A stretch of 64,000 bases of DNA from an uncultured Lachnospiraceae bacterium (GTDB taxonomy: Bacteria; Bacillota; Clostridia; Lachnospirales; Lachnospiraceae), in contig CAMNSD010000006.1 of the NCBI GenBank assembly GCA_946554445.1, positions 1 through 64,000 on the forward strand. The letters are read 5' to 3'. This document shows positions 1 to 8,675 of the stretch, one piece after another. A program made the position numbers and the translations under genes. The notes beneath the pieces are model-generated. The model was given only the letters and a program-made list of their open reading frames with translations. It was not told the DNA's origin and searched no databases. Each line of letters begins with the position of its first letter. Positions within the stretch are counted from its first letter, which is position 1.

Positions 1-25
1 TTGCGAAGCAAATCTCTCAACTTAC

Positions 26-84
26 CCGCTTATCCGAGTCCGCGAAGCGGATCTCGCAAAGTTAATTTGCGAAGCAAATTTACT
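26..84 (+). repeat. Small-hairpin intergenic repeat, copy 1
   Basis: This stretch is almost the exact reverse complement of 3427-3482 on the far side of uxaBA. The shared core of about 38 nt runs from the CGCTTATCCGAG motif to AAAGTTAATT and has one mismatch. It contains mini-hairpins of the form xxGCGAAGCxx, for example CCGCGAAGCGG and TTGCGAAGCAA. It is followed by a TTTACTTTAGTG tail that recurs in related form at about 50720-50736. It is probably a dispersed extragenic repeat; its function is unknown. Confidence 0.7.
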
Positions 85-88
85 TTAG

Positions 89-102
89 TGAAAACGCTTA
101 CA
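89..102 (+). promoter_or_regulatory. cre / LacI-family operator 1
   Basis: TGAAAACGCTTACA fits the catabolite-responsive element consensus TGNAANCGNTNNCA at every fixed position. It lies upstream of the uxaB promoter. It could bind CcpA or a pathway-specific LacI-type regulator; the sequence alone does not separate these. Confidence 0.7.
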
Positions 103-246
103 TAAAATTGAGATTATTATAGCGAAATCCACGACAAAAAGCAATGCCGGGACAGTGCTTGCAGGACAAAATATCAAAATCTTCCAACAATATCAAAAAC
201 TTACGGAAACACTGATAAAATACGATTGAAACAGCCTTGCGGCGTA

Positions 247-278
247 TTGACTTATGCATAAAAGTATGAAATTATAAT
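247..278 (+). promoter_or_regulatory. Candidate uxaB promoter
   Basis: TTGACT (247-252) and TATAAT (273-278) are good hexamers, but the spacer is 20 nt, longer than optimal. A long spacer is compatible with a promoter that needs an activator or is easily repressed. The leader before uxaB is about 75 nt and ends in a strong AAAGGAG ribosome site near 340-347. Confidence 0.45.
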
Positions 279-283
279 TAATA

Positions 284-297
284 TGAAACCGCTTACA
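284..297 (+). promoter_or_regulatory. cre / LacI-family operator 2
   Basis: TGAAACCGCTTACA is a second full match to the cre consensus and differs from operator 1 at one base. It sits just downstream of the candidate -10 box, over the likely transcription start, where a bound repressor would block initiation. With the site at 89-102 it suggests repression by DNA looping or by two dimers. Confidence 0.7.
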
Positions 298-358
298 ATT
301 TGCAGATATATATAAAATTTAAAAATGAAGGTAAGAGAAAGAAAGGAGATCTGCTGTC

Positions 359-1822
359 ATGGAACTTTTAAACAGGCAAAAAACAGGAAAAGTGGAGAGA
401 CCGGTCAAGGTCTTACAGTTTGGGGAAGGAAATTTTCTGCGGGCTTTTGTGGATTATATGATCGACATTGCCAACGAAAAGGGAGAATTTAATGGGGACG
501 TAGTGCTGGTAAAGCCCATCGAGTTCGGTTCACTGGAACGTTTCCATGAGCAGGAGTGCCAGTATACGGTACAGCTGCGGGGTATCGTGGATGGTAAAGC
601 CCAGAGGATTAACCGGATTGTGACAAGCGTGTCAGATGCAGTGGATGCTTATGAGGAGTATGAGAAATACGCGGCTTTTGCGAAACTGGATACCCTGCGT
701 TTCATCGTGTCGAATACGACAGAGGCGGGTATCGTCTATGATGATACAGACCGACTGGAATTTGCGCCGCCGAAGACTTATCCCGGCAAGCTGACCAAGT
801 TTTTATATGAGAGATTTAAACACTTTGACGGAGCGCAGGATAAGGGCCTTGTTATGCTGCCGGTGGAATTGATTGATGACAACGGCATCCATCTCAAAGA
901 ATGTGTCCTAAAGCTGGCGGCATTGTGGAAACTAGAGGAAGAATTTGTCAACTGGATCAACGAAGCCTGCGTGTTCACTTCCACGTTGGTGGACAGGATT
1001 GTCACCGGATATCCCAGGGACGAGGCGGAAGAACTTTGTAAAGAGTTCGGCTATCAGGACAATCTGATCGTGACGGGTGAACCCTTTGCCCTCTGGGTGA
1101 TTGAGAGCGATAAAGATATCAGCGAAGAGCTGCCCCTGCCGAAAGTGGGACTTCCTGTAATCTTTACGGACAACCAGAAACCTTACAAACAGAGAAAAGT
1201 CCGTATCTTAAATGGAGCGCACACTTCCTTTGTGCTGGCCTCCTATCTGTGCGGCAACGATATCGTGCTGCAGTCCATGCAGGACGAACTGATTCTGGAC
1301 TTTATCAAAGCCACTATTTTTGAGGAGGTGATTCCTACACTGACGCTTCCGAAACAGGAATTGGAAGAGTTTGCTCAGGCGGTGCTCACCAGATTTAACA
1401 ATCCTTACGTGAAACATGCCCACTTGTCAATCTCCCTGAACTCCGTTTCTAAGTGGCGGGCAAGATGTATGCCCAGTTTCTTGGAGTATATTGAGAAAAA
1501 GGATGCTCTGCCGGAGCATCTGACTTTCTCTTTGGCGGCGCTGATGGCTTTCTATACCGGCACGGAGATTCGGGAGAAAGCATTGATTGGCCACCGTGGT
1601 GAAGAGGAGTATAAGATTCTGGATGATGCGGCGGTGCTTGACTTCTTTGCGGCTAACAGCGGTAAGGAGACAAAGGAATATGTGCATAACACCCTTTCCA
1701 ATACGGAGTTCTGGGGACAGGATCTGAGTGCGGTGGCAGGTGTTGAGGATGCAATCGTCTCTTATTTGGAGGATATCCGTACACTCGGTATGCGCCGGGC
1801 GATTGAAAAGAATATGCAGTGA
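359..1822 (+). CDS. uxaB: Tagaturonate reductase (altronate oxidoreductase)
   Basis: This cytoplasmic enzyme reduces D-tagaturonate to D-altronate with NADH in the galacturonate branch of hexuronate breakdown. The 487-residue protein has the usual length for the mannitol dehydrogenase/UxaB family. The N-terminus carries the nucleotide-binding FGEGNFLRAF motif at about residues 21-30, the central part has the KVRILNGAHTS motif typical of the family, and the C-terminal helical domain is complete. The ATG follows a strong ribosome site. The gene lies 118 nt before uxaA on the same strand with no terminator between them, so the two form an operon; its product is the UxaA substrate. Two cre-like operators upstream imply catabolite or inducer control. 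Function is assigned from family knowledge with high certainty. Confidence 0.95.
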   Translation: MELLNRQKTGKVERPVKVLQFGEGNFLRAFVDYMIDIANEKGEFNGDVVLVKPIEFGSLERFHEQECQYTVQLRGIVDGKAQRINRIVTSVSDAVDAYEEYEKYAAFAKLDTLRFIVSNTTEAGIVYDDTDRLEFAPPKTYPGKLTKFLYERFKHFDGAQDKGLVMLPVELIDDNGIHLKECVLKLAALWKLEEEFVNWINEACVFTSTLVDRIVTGYPRDEAEELCKEFGYQDNLIVTGEPFALWVIESDKDISEELPLPKVGLPVIFTDNQKPYKQRKVRILNGAHTSFVLASYLCGNDIVLQSMQDELILDFIKATIFEEVIPTLTLPKQELEEFAQAVLTRFNNPYVKHAHLSISLNSVSKWRARCMPSFLEYIEKKDALPEHLTFSLAALMAFYTGTEIREKALIGHRGEEEYKILDDAAVLDFFAANSGKETKEYVHNTLSNTEFWGQDLSAVAGVEDAIVSYLEDIRTLGMRRAIEKNMQ

Positions 1823-1940
1823 TTCTAAAGCCGAGAAGCATGAAGACTAAGAATATCTAAATGCTTTGGAGATGTCTATATGCAGACACTTTTCAAATAA
1901 AATAAAAATGTCATATAGCGGCATTATGGGAGATAGCATG

Positions 1941-3422
1941 ATGAAAAATTATATGCAGATTCATGAAAAAGACAATGTGGTGGTGGCGATTCAGGAAATC
2001 GCGGCGGGTGAGACCATAGAGACAGGCAATCTACAGGTGACGGCGAAAGAAACGATTCCCGCCGGACATAAGATGGCACTGTGCGATATCTCGGCAGGCG
2101 GCGATGTCATTAAATACGGCTGCCGTATCGGTCAGGCCAAAGAAGAGATTAAGGCAGGGGGCTGGGTACATACCCATAATCTCAAGACTGCGCTGGGAGA
2201 ACTGCTTACCTATGAGTATGCGCCTGTGGAGACAGAAGAAAAAGAACTGCCGGACGCTTCTTTTATGGGCTATATGCGTCCTGACGGTAAAGTGGGAGTG
2301 CGAAATGAAATCTGGATCATCCCTACGGTGGGCTGTGTCAACAATGTGGCCCAGGCACTGGCGAAGGCAGCGAATAACAGACTGCAGGGCACCGTGGAAG
2401 AAGTGATTGCCTTCCCGCATCCTTACGGCTGTTCTCAGATGGGCGATGACCAGGAACATACCAGGACGATTCTGGCGGATCTGATTAATCATCCCAATGC
2501 GGGCGGTGTGCTGGTGCTTGGTTTAGGATGTGAGAACAGCAATATTGATGTCCTAAAACCCTATATCGGCGAAGTGGATGAGAAACGGGTGAAGTTTTTG
2601 GTCTGCCAGGAGACAGAGGATGAGATGGAAGCCGGCGGACAGCTTTTGGATGAATTGATCGCCCAGGCGTCTTCTTATGAACGGGAACCTGTCAGTGTAT
2701 CGAAACTCATTATCGGACTCAAATGCGGCGGAAGCGATGGCTTTTCTGGCATCACTGCCAATCCTTTGGTAGGAAAGTTTTCTGACCTGCTGATCAGCAG
2801 GAAGGGGACAGCCATTCTCACGGAAGTGCCGGAGATGTTCGGCGCGGAAACACTTTTGATGAATCGCTGCGAGAACCGGGAAGTTTTTGAGCAGACCGTG
2901 AGGCTGATCAATGACTTTAAACAGTATTTTATGGACAATCACCAGACCATATATGAGAATCCTTCTCCTGGAAACAAAAAGGGCGGTATTTCCACCCTGG
3001 AGGATAAGTCCCTGGGCTGTACCCAGAAGTCGGGAAGTGCTCCGGTAAGGGGGGTGCTCTCCTATGGACAGCGGGTGGAAAAGACAGGGCTCAATCTACT
3101 CAGTGCACCCGGCAACGATCTTGTGGCCTCCACGGCGTTAGCGGCCAGCGGTGCCCAGATTGTACTGTTCACCACAGGGCGCGGGACACCGTTTGCTTCT
3201 CCGGTGCCCACCGTCAAGATTTCCAGTAATAGTGCGCTGGCCGGGAAAAAGAAAAACTGGATTGATTTTAATGCCGGTGTGCTGGTGGAGGATCAGGAGA
3301 TGGAAGAGACCGCACAGAAATTATTCGATTATGTGGTGGCGGTGGCTTCCGGGAAAAAAGTGTGCAGTGAGGAAGCTGGATTCCATGATATGGCGATCTT
3401 TAAACAGGGAGTAACCCTTTAA
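1941..3422 (+). CDS. uxaA: Altronate dehydratase
   Basis: UxaA dehydrates D-altronate to 2-keto-3-deoxy-D-gluconate, the step after UxaB. The 493-residue protein has an N-terminal SAF-like domain (about residues 1-90) and the large UxaA C-terminal domain with conserved stretches such as GCSQMGDDQEHT and GLKCGGSDGFSG. An upstream in-frame extension to 1866 is possible, but GGGAG at 1928-1932 is well spaced from ATG 1941 and the family N-terminus begins with the residues that follow. It is the second gene of the uxaBA operon. KDG kinase and aldolase, needed to finish the pathway, are not in the window. A hairpin repeat and a terminator follow the gene. Confidence 0.95.
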   Translation: MKNYMQIHEKDNVVVAIQEIAAGETIETGNLQVTAKETIPAGHKMALCDISAGGDVIKYGCRIGQAKEEIKAGGWVHTHNLKTALGELLTYEYAPVETEEKELPDASFMGYMRPDGKVGVRNEIWIIPTVGCVNNVAQALAKAANNRLQGTVEEVIAFPHPYGCSQMGDDQEHTRTILADLINHPNAGGVLVLGLGCENSNIDVLKPYIGEVDEKRVKFLVCQETEDEMEAGGQLLDELIAQASSYEREPVSVSKLIIGLKCGGSDGFSGITANPLVGKFSDLLISRKGTAILTEVPEMFGAETLLMNRCENREVFEQTVRLINDFKQYFMDNHQTIYENPSPGNKKGGISTLEDKSLGCTQKSGSAPVRGVLSYGQRVEKTGLNLLSAPGNDLVASTALAASGAQIVLFTTGRGTPFASPVPTVKISSNSALAGKKKNWIDFNAGVLVEDQEMEETAQKLFDYVVAVASGKKVCSEEAGFHDMAIFKQGVTL

Positions 3423-3426
3423 AAAA

Positions 3427-3482
3427 AGTAAATTCCTTCGGAATTAACTTTGCGAGATCCGCTTCGCGGCCTCGGATAAGCG
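3427..3482 (-). repeat. Small-hairpin intergenic repeat, copy 2 (inverted)
   Basis: This is the inverted partner of 26-84. The small hairpin differs between copies (AATTCCTTCGGAATT here, AATTTGCGAAGCAAATT there) but stays self-complementary in both, so pairing is kept while sequence changes. Together the two copies bracket the uxaBA operon. Confidence 0.7.
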
Positions 3483-3510
3483 AAATAGATTTCAGAGCTC
3501 GATTACGAGG

Positions 3511-3557
3511 AAAAGGTGTCATGCAATCATTTTTTGATGATGTGTGACACCTTTTTT
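3511..3557. terminator. Bidirectional Rho-independent terminator
   Basis: The arms AAAAGGTGTCA (3511-3521) and TGACACCTTTTT (3545-3556) form a stem with an A-tract on one side and a T-tract on the other. It separates uxaA (plus) from the convergent Rpn-family gene (minus) and can serve both. Confidence 0.85.
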
Positions 3558-3577
3558 GGCATTGATGCTTTCTAAAT

Positions 3578-4486
3578 TTATTTGTCCTTGGAAAAGTATT
3601 CCTGATATAACTGTTCCAAGTATGTATTGTCGGAGAGGGCACGCTGTAGTTTTTCCGTTTCTCCGTTATCCTGCAGGGATTTGAGCAGATGGGAGAGGTT
3701 ATTGATACCGGTCTTGACGCCTTCTTCCCGACCAATCTCCCTCCATTCCTCGCGTTCACTCTTCATATGTTTCTCTTCATCATATTCAAAGATGCTCACC
3801 GCGATCACCTCCGCTCGATTCTTTGCTAAAAAGTCTGCAAGGATTCCGTTCCTGATACAGTATGTCACCGCCTGTTCAACAGCTTCCGGGAAATCCATTT
3901 CTTTCGTATAAACTCTGACTTGCGCTACATACTGCGCATATTCCTTTAGCAGACGGCATGCTTCTAAAAGTTCCTGATTATGTCCTAAATTAATATTGTA
4001 GACAACTACAGTCAATTCCAGTGCCGGGTGTTCCTGTTTCTTCTCAAAGGCGTCTGACAGCTGCAGAATTTGCTGTTCAGGCTGAAACTCTGTTCCATTA
4101 TAGAACACGATAAAGCGGGGCGGTGGAATCCGGACAAGTGACCTGCTATATAAGTTGGCGTCCCGGATTCTGTTCTGTAGCACTCTGGTCACATAGAGCA
4201 GGTCCCGTAAGGGCATGTTGGGATTGCAGGTAGACTGATGTTCATAGAGCAGCAGTTCAAAATCAAACACAAAGGAGATATCATTCTTATAGTTCATGTA
4301 GACTGCGTTCTCTAGTGTGGTGATTTCCAGGTCGTCCGTCTTTTCATAGGTGGTACCGTTTAGGGCATTGTACAGGCTCAGCAGGTTTTCTTTTTCCCGA
4401 AAGAGCATTCGAAATACAGTGTCCTTGTAGTTGCGCTGTACAGCCGCCTTGTTCAGGCTTGTTTCATCTGTTTTTGTTTCATTCAT
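3578..4486 (-). CDS. Rpn family recombination-promoting nuclease / putative transposase
   Basis: The 302-residue protein belongs to the Rpn/PD-(D/E)XK nuclease family, whose studied members are DNA endonucleases that promote RecA-independent recombination. Visible family features are the N-terminal NYKDTVFRMLF block, a central core with FDFELLLYEHQST (the acidic and Gln residues of the nuclease motif) and a PRFIVFYNG strand. The C-terminus is charged and helical (SEREEWREIGREEG). A longer form could begin at a GTG at 4513, but AAGGAGGA at 4493-4500 is ideally placed for ATG 4486. The gene stands alone between terminators. Such genes often occur in many copies per genome in Clostridia. Its cellular role here is unknown. 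Confidence 0.85.
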   Translation of the reverse strand: MNETKTDETSLNKAAVQRNYKDTVFRMLFREKENLLSLYNALNGTTYEKTDDLEITTLENAVYMNYKNDISFVFDFELLLYEHQSTCNPNMPLRDLLYVTRVLQNRIRDANLYSRSLVRIPPPRFIVFYNGTEFQPEQQILQLSDAFEKKQEHPALELTVVVYNINLGHNQELLEACRLLKEYAQYVAQVRVYTKEMDFPEAVEQAVTYCIRNGILADFLAKNRAEVIAVSIFEYDEEKHMKSEREEWREIGREEGVKTGINNLSHLLKSLQDNGETEKLQRALSDNTYLEQLYQEYFSKDK

Positions 4487-4861
4487 CTGTTGTCCTCCTT
4501 GATAATCTGGCACATTCTTTCGTAGGAGATAATGCCGATGTTACAGGAGAACTGTTCCAGATTCTCCTGCTTTGTTAAGTGTGAATGGGTTCAAAGCATG
4601 GATTTTCTGAAACTTAGATGGGCAGTCAATATTACAGAATTAACTGCCGTAGAAATTTGTGAATTGTTTTGTTATAGAAAATATGCTTTTTATCACTATA
4701 ACATAGATACTGTATTATTGTAAATATATTTGTGATAAAAAGTTTAATCATGAAGAGTAGTAATAAAACAGATGCAAACAGAGGCTGCCATACAGAAATT
4801 ACCCGCGTGACAGCCTCTGATTATAAACATATTAAGTTATAGACAAAAGGAAAAAGGTTTG
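4487..4861. other. Intergenic region with a hairpin
   Basis: This AT-rich gap lies upstream of the Rpn gene and downstream of the flavoprotein gene (both minus strand). CAGAGGCTG (4779-4787) pairs with CAGCCTCTG (4811-4819) and is the likely terminator of the flavoprotein gene, although its T-tract is weak. A second inverted pair, CTTTTTATCA (4686-4695) and TGATAAAAAG (4733-4742), encloses 37 nt. No convincing gene was seen. Confidence 0.5.
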
Positions 4862-6418
4862 TCATGCCTTTTCTTCGTGGTACTCTTTCTCCGTGTTGAC
4901 ACTCCAGATATTGTCTTTGGAAGCAACGCCATTTACGATATTCTTTACGGTCTCGAAAGAAGTCACCATGGAGTGGTCGATGTTGTTGTAGCGGTGTTGA
5001 CCGTTTCGTCCCACACAGTAGAGATTGTCGAAGGATTTTAAATAGGCCACCAGCTTGTCCATGTCCTTGTAGGTATCGAAATATGCCGGATAAGCTTTTT
5101 TCACCCGTTCCACATGGGAATCCATCACATCCTTCGGGGAGTCGATCAGGCCCATGCCCACGATTTCATCCACTGCAAACTTCGTGAAATCTTCATCGGA
5201 CATGTTCCAGTATTTATCCCCTTCAAAACAGAAATATTCCAGGCCGATCCACACGGTATGCTCTAAATCTTTGATCATATAAGGGGACCAGTTGTTGTAA
5301 ATCTGGAAACGTCCCAGTTGGACGGTCCTGTCATGCACATATACCCAACAGTCCGGCACGATGTTGCCGATGGTCTTTAGCTTGGTCTTGTTTTGCAGAT
5401 TCAGTTTGGGCAAAAGCAAACCTACTGTCATATAGTCACGGTAGGGAAGTCCTGCTGCAATTTCGGCTTCAGCCTCTGGCACATCGTTCATGCCTGCCAC
5501 CAGATCCTTGACGGGCATGGAGGAGATAAAGATATCGCCTTCCACGGTCACTTCCTGTCCGTTTGTTTCATAGGTTAAGGAGGTGATATGGTTACTTTCA
5601 TCCTTATGCAGTTTTGTGGCCTTGCAGTGGCGCAGAATTGTGCCGCCCATCTTTTCGATTTCTTCTGCGGTCACATCCCAGAGCTGGCCGGGGCCGAGTT
5701 TGGGATAGCTGAATTCTTCAATCAGGGAAGTCTCTACCTGCCGTTCTTTTTTACTGGGAACCATCTTAGCGAAGATGTCTTTGATAATAGCGATGATGGA
5801 CAATCCCTTCACGCGCTGCGCGCCCCAGTCCGGGGCAATCTCACTGGGATGGCGTCCCCAGAGATTCTCCGTGTAATTTTCAAAGAACATGGAGTAGAGC
5901 TTTTTGCCAAAGCGGTTGATATAGAAATCTTCTAAAGAATTTTCCTTCCGTTTATGAATCAGACACGCCAGGTAACTAAAGCCCACCTGCAAGGTGGTGA
6001 GTAACCCCATGTTAATAAAGGTCTCCGGTTTTAAGGAGATGGGATAATCAAAAAATTTCCGCTTGAAATAAATGCGGGAAACCCGGTTTCTGCGCAGCAT
6101 CACCCGGTCTTCTTTCTCCGGATCCGGGCCGCCGGGATTTAAGGTCATCTCACGTTGTAGTACGATATCGTCATAAGTGGGAGCCCCTTGCCGCGGCAGC
6201 ATCTGGTCCCACCAGGCATTTACTTCCGGTACTTTGGAGAAAAAGCGGTGACCGCCCATATCCATGCGGTTGCCCTTGTAGTTGACGGTCTTGGAGATAC
6301 CGCCCATGGCGCCGGATTCCTCTAAAACAATGACTTCGTAATCCTTGCTCTGTTTTAATAATTCGTAAGCGGCGGTGAGTCCCGCAGGTCCTGCACCGAT
6401 CACATATACTTTTTTCAT
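4862..6418 (-). CDS. FAD-dependent oxidoreductase, UDP-galactopyranose mutase / amine-oxidase type
   Basis: The 518-residue soluble flavoprotein starts with a Rossmann dinucleotide-binding motif ([16 protein letters not shown], about residues 5-20) followed by the GG-containing FAD motif ([10 protein letters not shown]) and GGHRFFSK. This is the layout of NAD(P)/FAD-dependent oxidoreductases related to protoporphyrinogen oxidase and UDP-galactopyranose mutase. A C-terminal motif ([18 protein letters not shown]) resembles the FAD-contacting end of mutase-like enzymes. AAGGGG precedes the ATG. The position beside a surface-polysaccharide locus suggests a role in sugar-nucleotide or lipid-linked sugar metabolism, but this is inference. 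A true mutase is usually shorter (about 370-400 residues), so the exact reaction is open. Confidence 0.7.
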   Translation of the reverse strand: MKKVYVIGAGPAGLTAAYELLKQSKDYEVIVLEESGAMGGISKTVNYKGNRMDMGGHRFFSKVPEVNAWWDQMLPRQGAPTYDDIVLQREMTLNPGGPDPEKEDRVMLRRNRVSRIYFKRKFFDYPISLKPETFINMGLLTTLQVGFSYLACLIHKRKENSLEDFYINRFGKKLYSMFFENYTENLWGRHPSEIAPDWGAQRVKGLSIIAIIKDIFAKMVPSKKERQVETSLIEEFSYPKLGPGQLWDVTAEEIEKMGGTILRHCKATKLHKDESNHITSLTYETNGQEVTVEGDIFISSMPVKDLVAGMNDVPEAEAEIAAGLPYRDYMTVGLLLPKLNLQNKTKLKTIGNIVPDCWVYVHDRTVQLGRFQIYNNWSPYMIKDLEHTVWIGLEYFCFEGDKYWNMSDEDFTKFAVDEIVGMGLIDSPKDVMDSHVERVKKAYPAYFDTYKDMDKLVAYLKSFDNLYCVGRNGQHRYNNIDHSMVTSFETVKNIVNGVASKDNIWSVNTEKEYHEEKA

Positions 6419-6570
6419 GGAATACCCCTTGTTTATATGGATATAATGTGCCCCAAAAGTGCCGACATGTATCCAAAGATAATAAACAGTTTACCATATT
6501 TGGGAAAGGATGTACAGTGCGGCACCTTAAAAAGATCATGCGGATTGTCTATGTAAAATATCTTAAATGT

Positions 6571-6687
6571 GGTATACTAGACGCAAGATCGGCATCTTGC
6601 GTCTCAAGAATTGCTGCGCAATTCTTGCTGGAATAGCGTAAGATTACAGCGTCTGAGATGATAATATACTGGACGCAAGATTGGCAC
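6571..6687 (+). repeat. Imperfect direct repeat with two internal hairpins
   Basis: TATACTAGACGCAAGATCGG near 6573 recurs as TATACTGGACGCAAGATTGG near 6666. Between them lie GACGCAAGAT...ATCTTGCGTC and AAGAATTGC...GCAATTCTT hairpins. TGGTATACT resembles an extended -10 box, so both copies could hold promoter elements for the membrane-protein gene downstream. The function is not clear. Confidence 0.45.
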
Positions 6688-6713
6688 AAATTTGGTATGG
6701 AAAAGGAGTCTTT

Positions 6714-7838
6714 ATGGCAGCGGTCATTGGTTTGGTTTTTTGGCTGGGCGTCGTCCCGTTTTGTATCGGGCTGATACCGGCGAATTATATATCACCGGAC
6801 AAAAGAAGTCCGGGATTCATTTTGTTAGCGGGATATTTTATGATGTGGGCGATTTATGGGCTGCTCACGATCCCGGCGGTTTTGTGGGTGCAGTATGATA
6901 ATTTCCAGAAAGCTTCTGCCTGGTTTACGGTGGTCTCTATTTTGTGTGCGGTCTGCGGAATCCTTTTGTGGTATCGGAATTATAAAAAGGGCAATCCGGG
7001 ACTGCTGTGCGGAAGAAAAAGGAATATAAATGACGCTAATGTCACTTTTGCAGAACGACTCAAAAAAATGTCTTGGGAGGAGCGCGTTGAGTGGCTGCTT
7101 TTCCTGGTTGTTTTAGGATTTCAGCTTTATCAGGCGGCAGCTTGCACATCCTTTGACGGCGATGACGCCTACTATGTGACGGAATCCCTGCTGGCCCAGG
7201 AAGCGGGCGTGATGTACAGGATTCTGCCCTACAAGGGCGGTTCTACAGGGCTGGATGTGCGGCACGCGCTGGCGGTGTTTCCCATGTGGATAGCCTTTGT
7301 GGCGGTGGGGAGCGGCCTTCATGCAACGATTGTTTCTCATTTGGTGATGCCTCTTTTGCTGATACCGCTGACTTATCTGTTATATTTTCAGATTGGAAAA
7401 ATTCTGTTTTCTGACAAGCGTGTCAATTTACCGGCGTTTATGATTGTGATGGGACTATTCCAGATTTTTGGGAATGTGTCTATCTATACCAATGAGACTT
7501 TTTTCCTGACGCGTACCTGGCAGGGCAAGTCGGTGGCGGGAAGTCTGGTGATTCCGGCCTTTTTCTGGTTGCTTCTTTTGCTTTATGATGGAAAAAAGAA
7601 GGACAAGCGGGCGGACGTCGGCTTGTGGGTGCTTTTGATATGTGTTAATATGACGGCGGGAATCTGCAGTTCAATTGCGGTCTTTCTGGTTTCCATTTTG
7701 TTGGCATTGACAGGTTTTGTGCTGATGCTCGTAGAACGGGATTTTAAAGTATTGTTGAAACTGGGAGCGGCGTGCATTCCGAATCTGGTTTATATGGGAA
7801 TCTATGTGGTGATGGCGTACAGTTATTTATGGCGATAG
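6714..7838 (+). CDS. Polytopic membrane protein, DUF6077-like, N-terminal part
   Basis: This 374-residue protein is nearly all hydrophobic helices, with about nine membrane segments and a loop holding SFDGDDAYYVTES at about residues 142-154, whose acidic cluster recalls the first loop of GT-C glycosyltransferases. ATG 6714 has AAGGAG 7 nt upstream, better than a TTG at 6681. It ends at TAG in the middle of what looks like a membrane segment, and 7849-8610 continues the same type of protein in the +1 frame. The two probably represent one ancestral protein. It begins a run of same-strand genes ending with MBOAT and SGNH-like genes, so a role in surface-glycan assembly is likely. I infer family DUF6077 from general resemblance only. 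Confidence 0.6.
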   Translation: MAAVIGLVFWLGVVPFCIGLIPANYISPDKRSPGFILLAGYFMMWAIYGLLTIPAVLWVQYDNFQKASAWFTVVSILCAVCGILLWYRNYKKGNPGLLCGRKRNINDANVTFAERLKKMSWEERVEWLLFLVVLGFQLYQAAACTSFDGDDAYYVTESLLAQEAGVMYRILPYKGGSTGLDVRHALAVFPMWIAFVAVGSGLHATIVSHLVMPLLLIPLTYLLYFQIGKILFSDKRVNLPAFMIVMGLFQIFGNVSIYTNETFFLTRTWQGKSVAGSLVIPAFFWLLLLLYDGKKKDKRADVGLWVLLICVNMTAGICSSIAVFLVSILLALTGFVLMLVERDFKVLLKLGAACIPNLVYMGIYVVMAYSYLWR

Positions 7839-7848
7839 GAGCGGACGC

Positions 7849-8610
7849 ATGTGGGGCATTTTTTTGGAAAGTGTTGTCATCTTTAAGAATTATATGGGAT
7901 TTCACCAGTACAAGTTTCTGGCGGGGCTGTATCTGCTCGCCCTTCTTTATCTGTGGTTTGCGGAGAAAGATAAGCACAGGCGGGCAATCTTAGTTTACGC
8001 CCCCACTTTGCTTCTGGCGGCGTTTTTCTGCCCGCTGTTTCGTAAGGTATTTGTGCGGATCATGGAGGACTCGGAGACTTATTACCGGTTGTTGTGGCTT
8101 TTGCAGATGAGCCTTGTGACGGCCTATGGTTTTATGAAACTGATGGGCAGACATCGCAGGATCGGTCTGGCCATCCTGTGCGCGGCCATCGTGGCGGGCG
8201 GGGATTATGTCTATGACAGCATCAATATCTCTAAGGCGCAGAACGCTTATCATCTCCCTCAGGAAGTGGTCGAGATCGCGGATCTGATAGAACCTGAGGA
8301 GGGGCGTATTACGGTGCTGATGCCGGGCGAACTGCTGCAGTATGTGCGGCAGTACAGCACGGATATTGAACTGCCCTACGGCAGGGAAATGATGATTGCA
8401 AGATGGGATTATTATGACGCCATGTATGAGGCGATGGAGAAGGCGGAAGTGATAGACACCCCCTATTTTGTGGAACTTGCCAGAGGGTATCCCTGCACTT
8501 ATGTGATTCTTCATCAGGATCGCCAGGTCAAGGAGCCGCTGACCGATTACGGATACGAGGTATTCGCACAGGTGGGGATTTATGTGATATACAAGGATAT
8601 GACGTTGTAG
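7849..8610 (+). CDS. Polytopic membrane protein, DUF6077-like, C-terminal part
   Basis: The 253-residue product has about four hydrophobic segments (residues 1-125) and a soluble C-terminal part of about 120 residues that begins near EEGRITVLMPGELLQY. It lies in the frame +1 relative to the preceding ORF, which stops 10 nt before this ATG. The sequence AGGAG overlaps the upstream stop codon and is correctly spaced for ATG 7849, so separate, coupled translation is possible. More likely it is the second half of a gene broken by a single-base change or a sequencing error. No catalytic motif was recognised. Confidence 0.55.
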   Translation: MWGIFLESVVIFKNYMGFHQYKFLAGLYLLALLYLWFAEKDKHRRAILVYAPTLLLAAFFCPLFRKVFVRIMEDSETYYRLLWLLQMSLVTAYGFMKLMGRHRRIGLAILCAAIVAGGDYVYDSINISKAQNAYHLPQEVVEIADLIEPEEGRITVLMPGELLQYVRQYSTDIELPYGREMMIARWDYYDAMYEAMEKAEVIDTPYFVELARGYPCTYVILHQDRQVKEPLTDYGYEVFAQVGIYVIYKDMTL

Positions 8611-8675
8611 ATGATAGGGACATACCTTTTTAAAAGGGTAGTATGTGCGGAATATGCGCAGAAGTGAGGAATAGT

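Noticed and set aside
4532..4723. Small plus-strand open frame of 63 codons
   Set aside because: No ribosome site, no recognisable motif, and it lies over the upstream region of the Rpn gene.
5588..5935. Plus-strand frame of 115 codons within the flavoprotein gene
   Set aside because: Shadow of the minus-strand FAD protein, which has clear dinucleotide-binding motifs.
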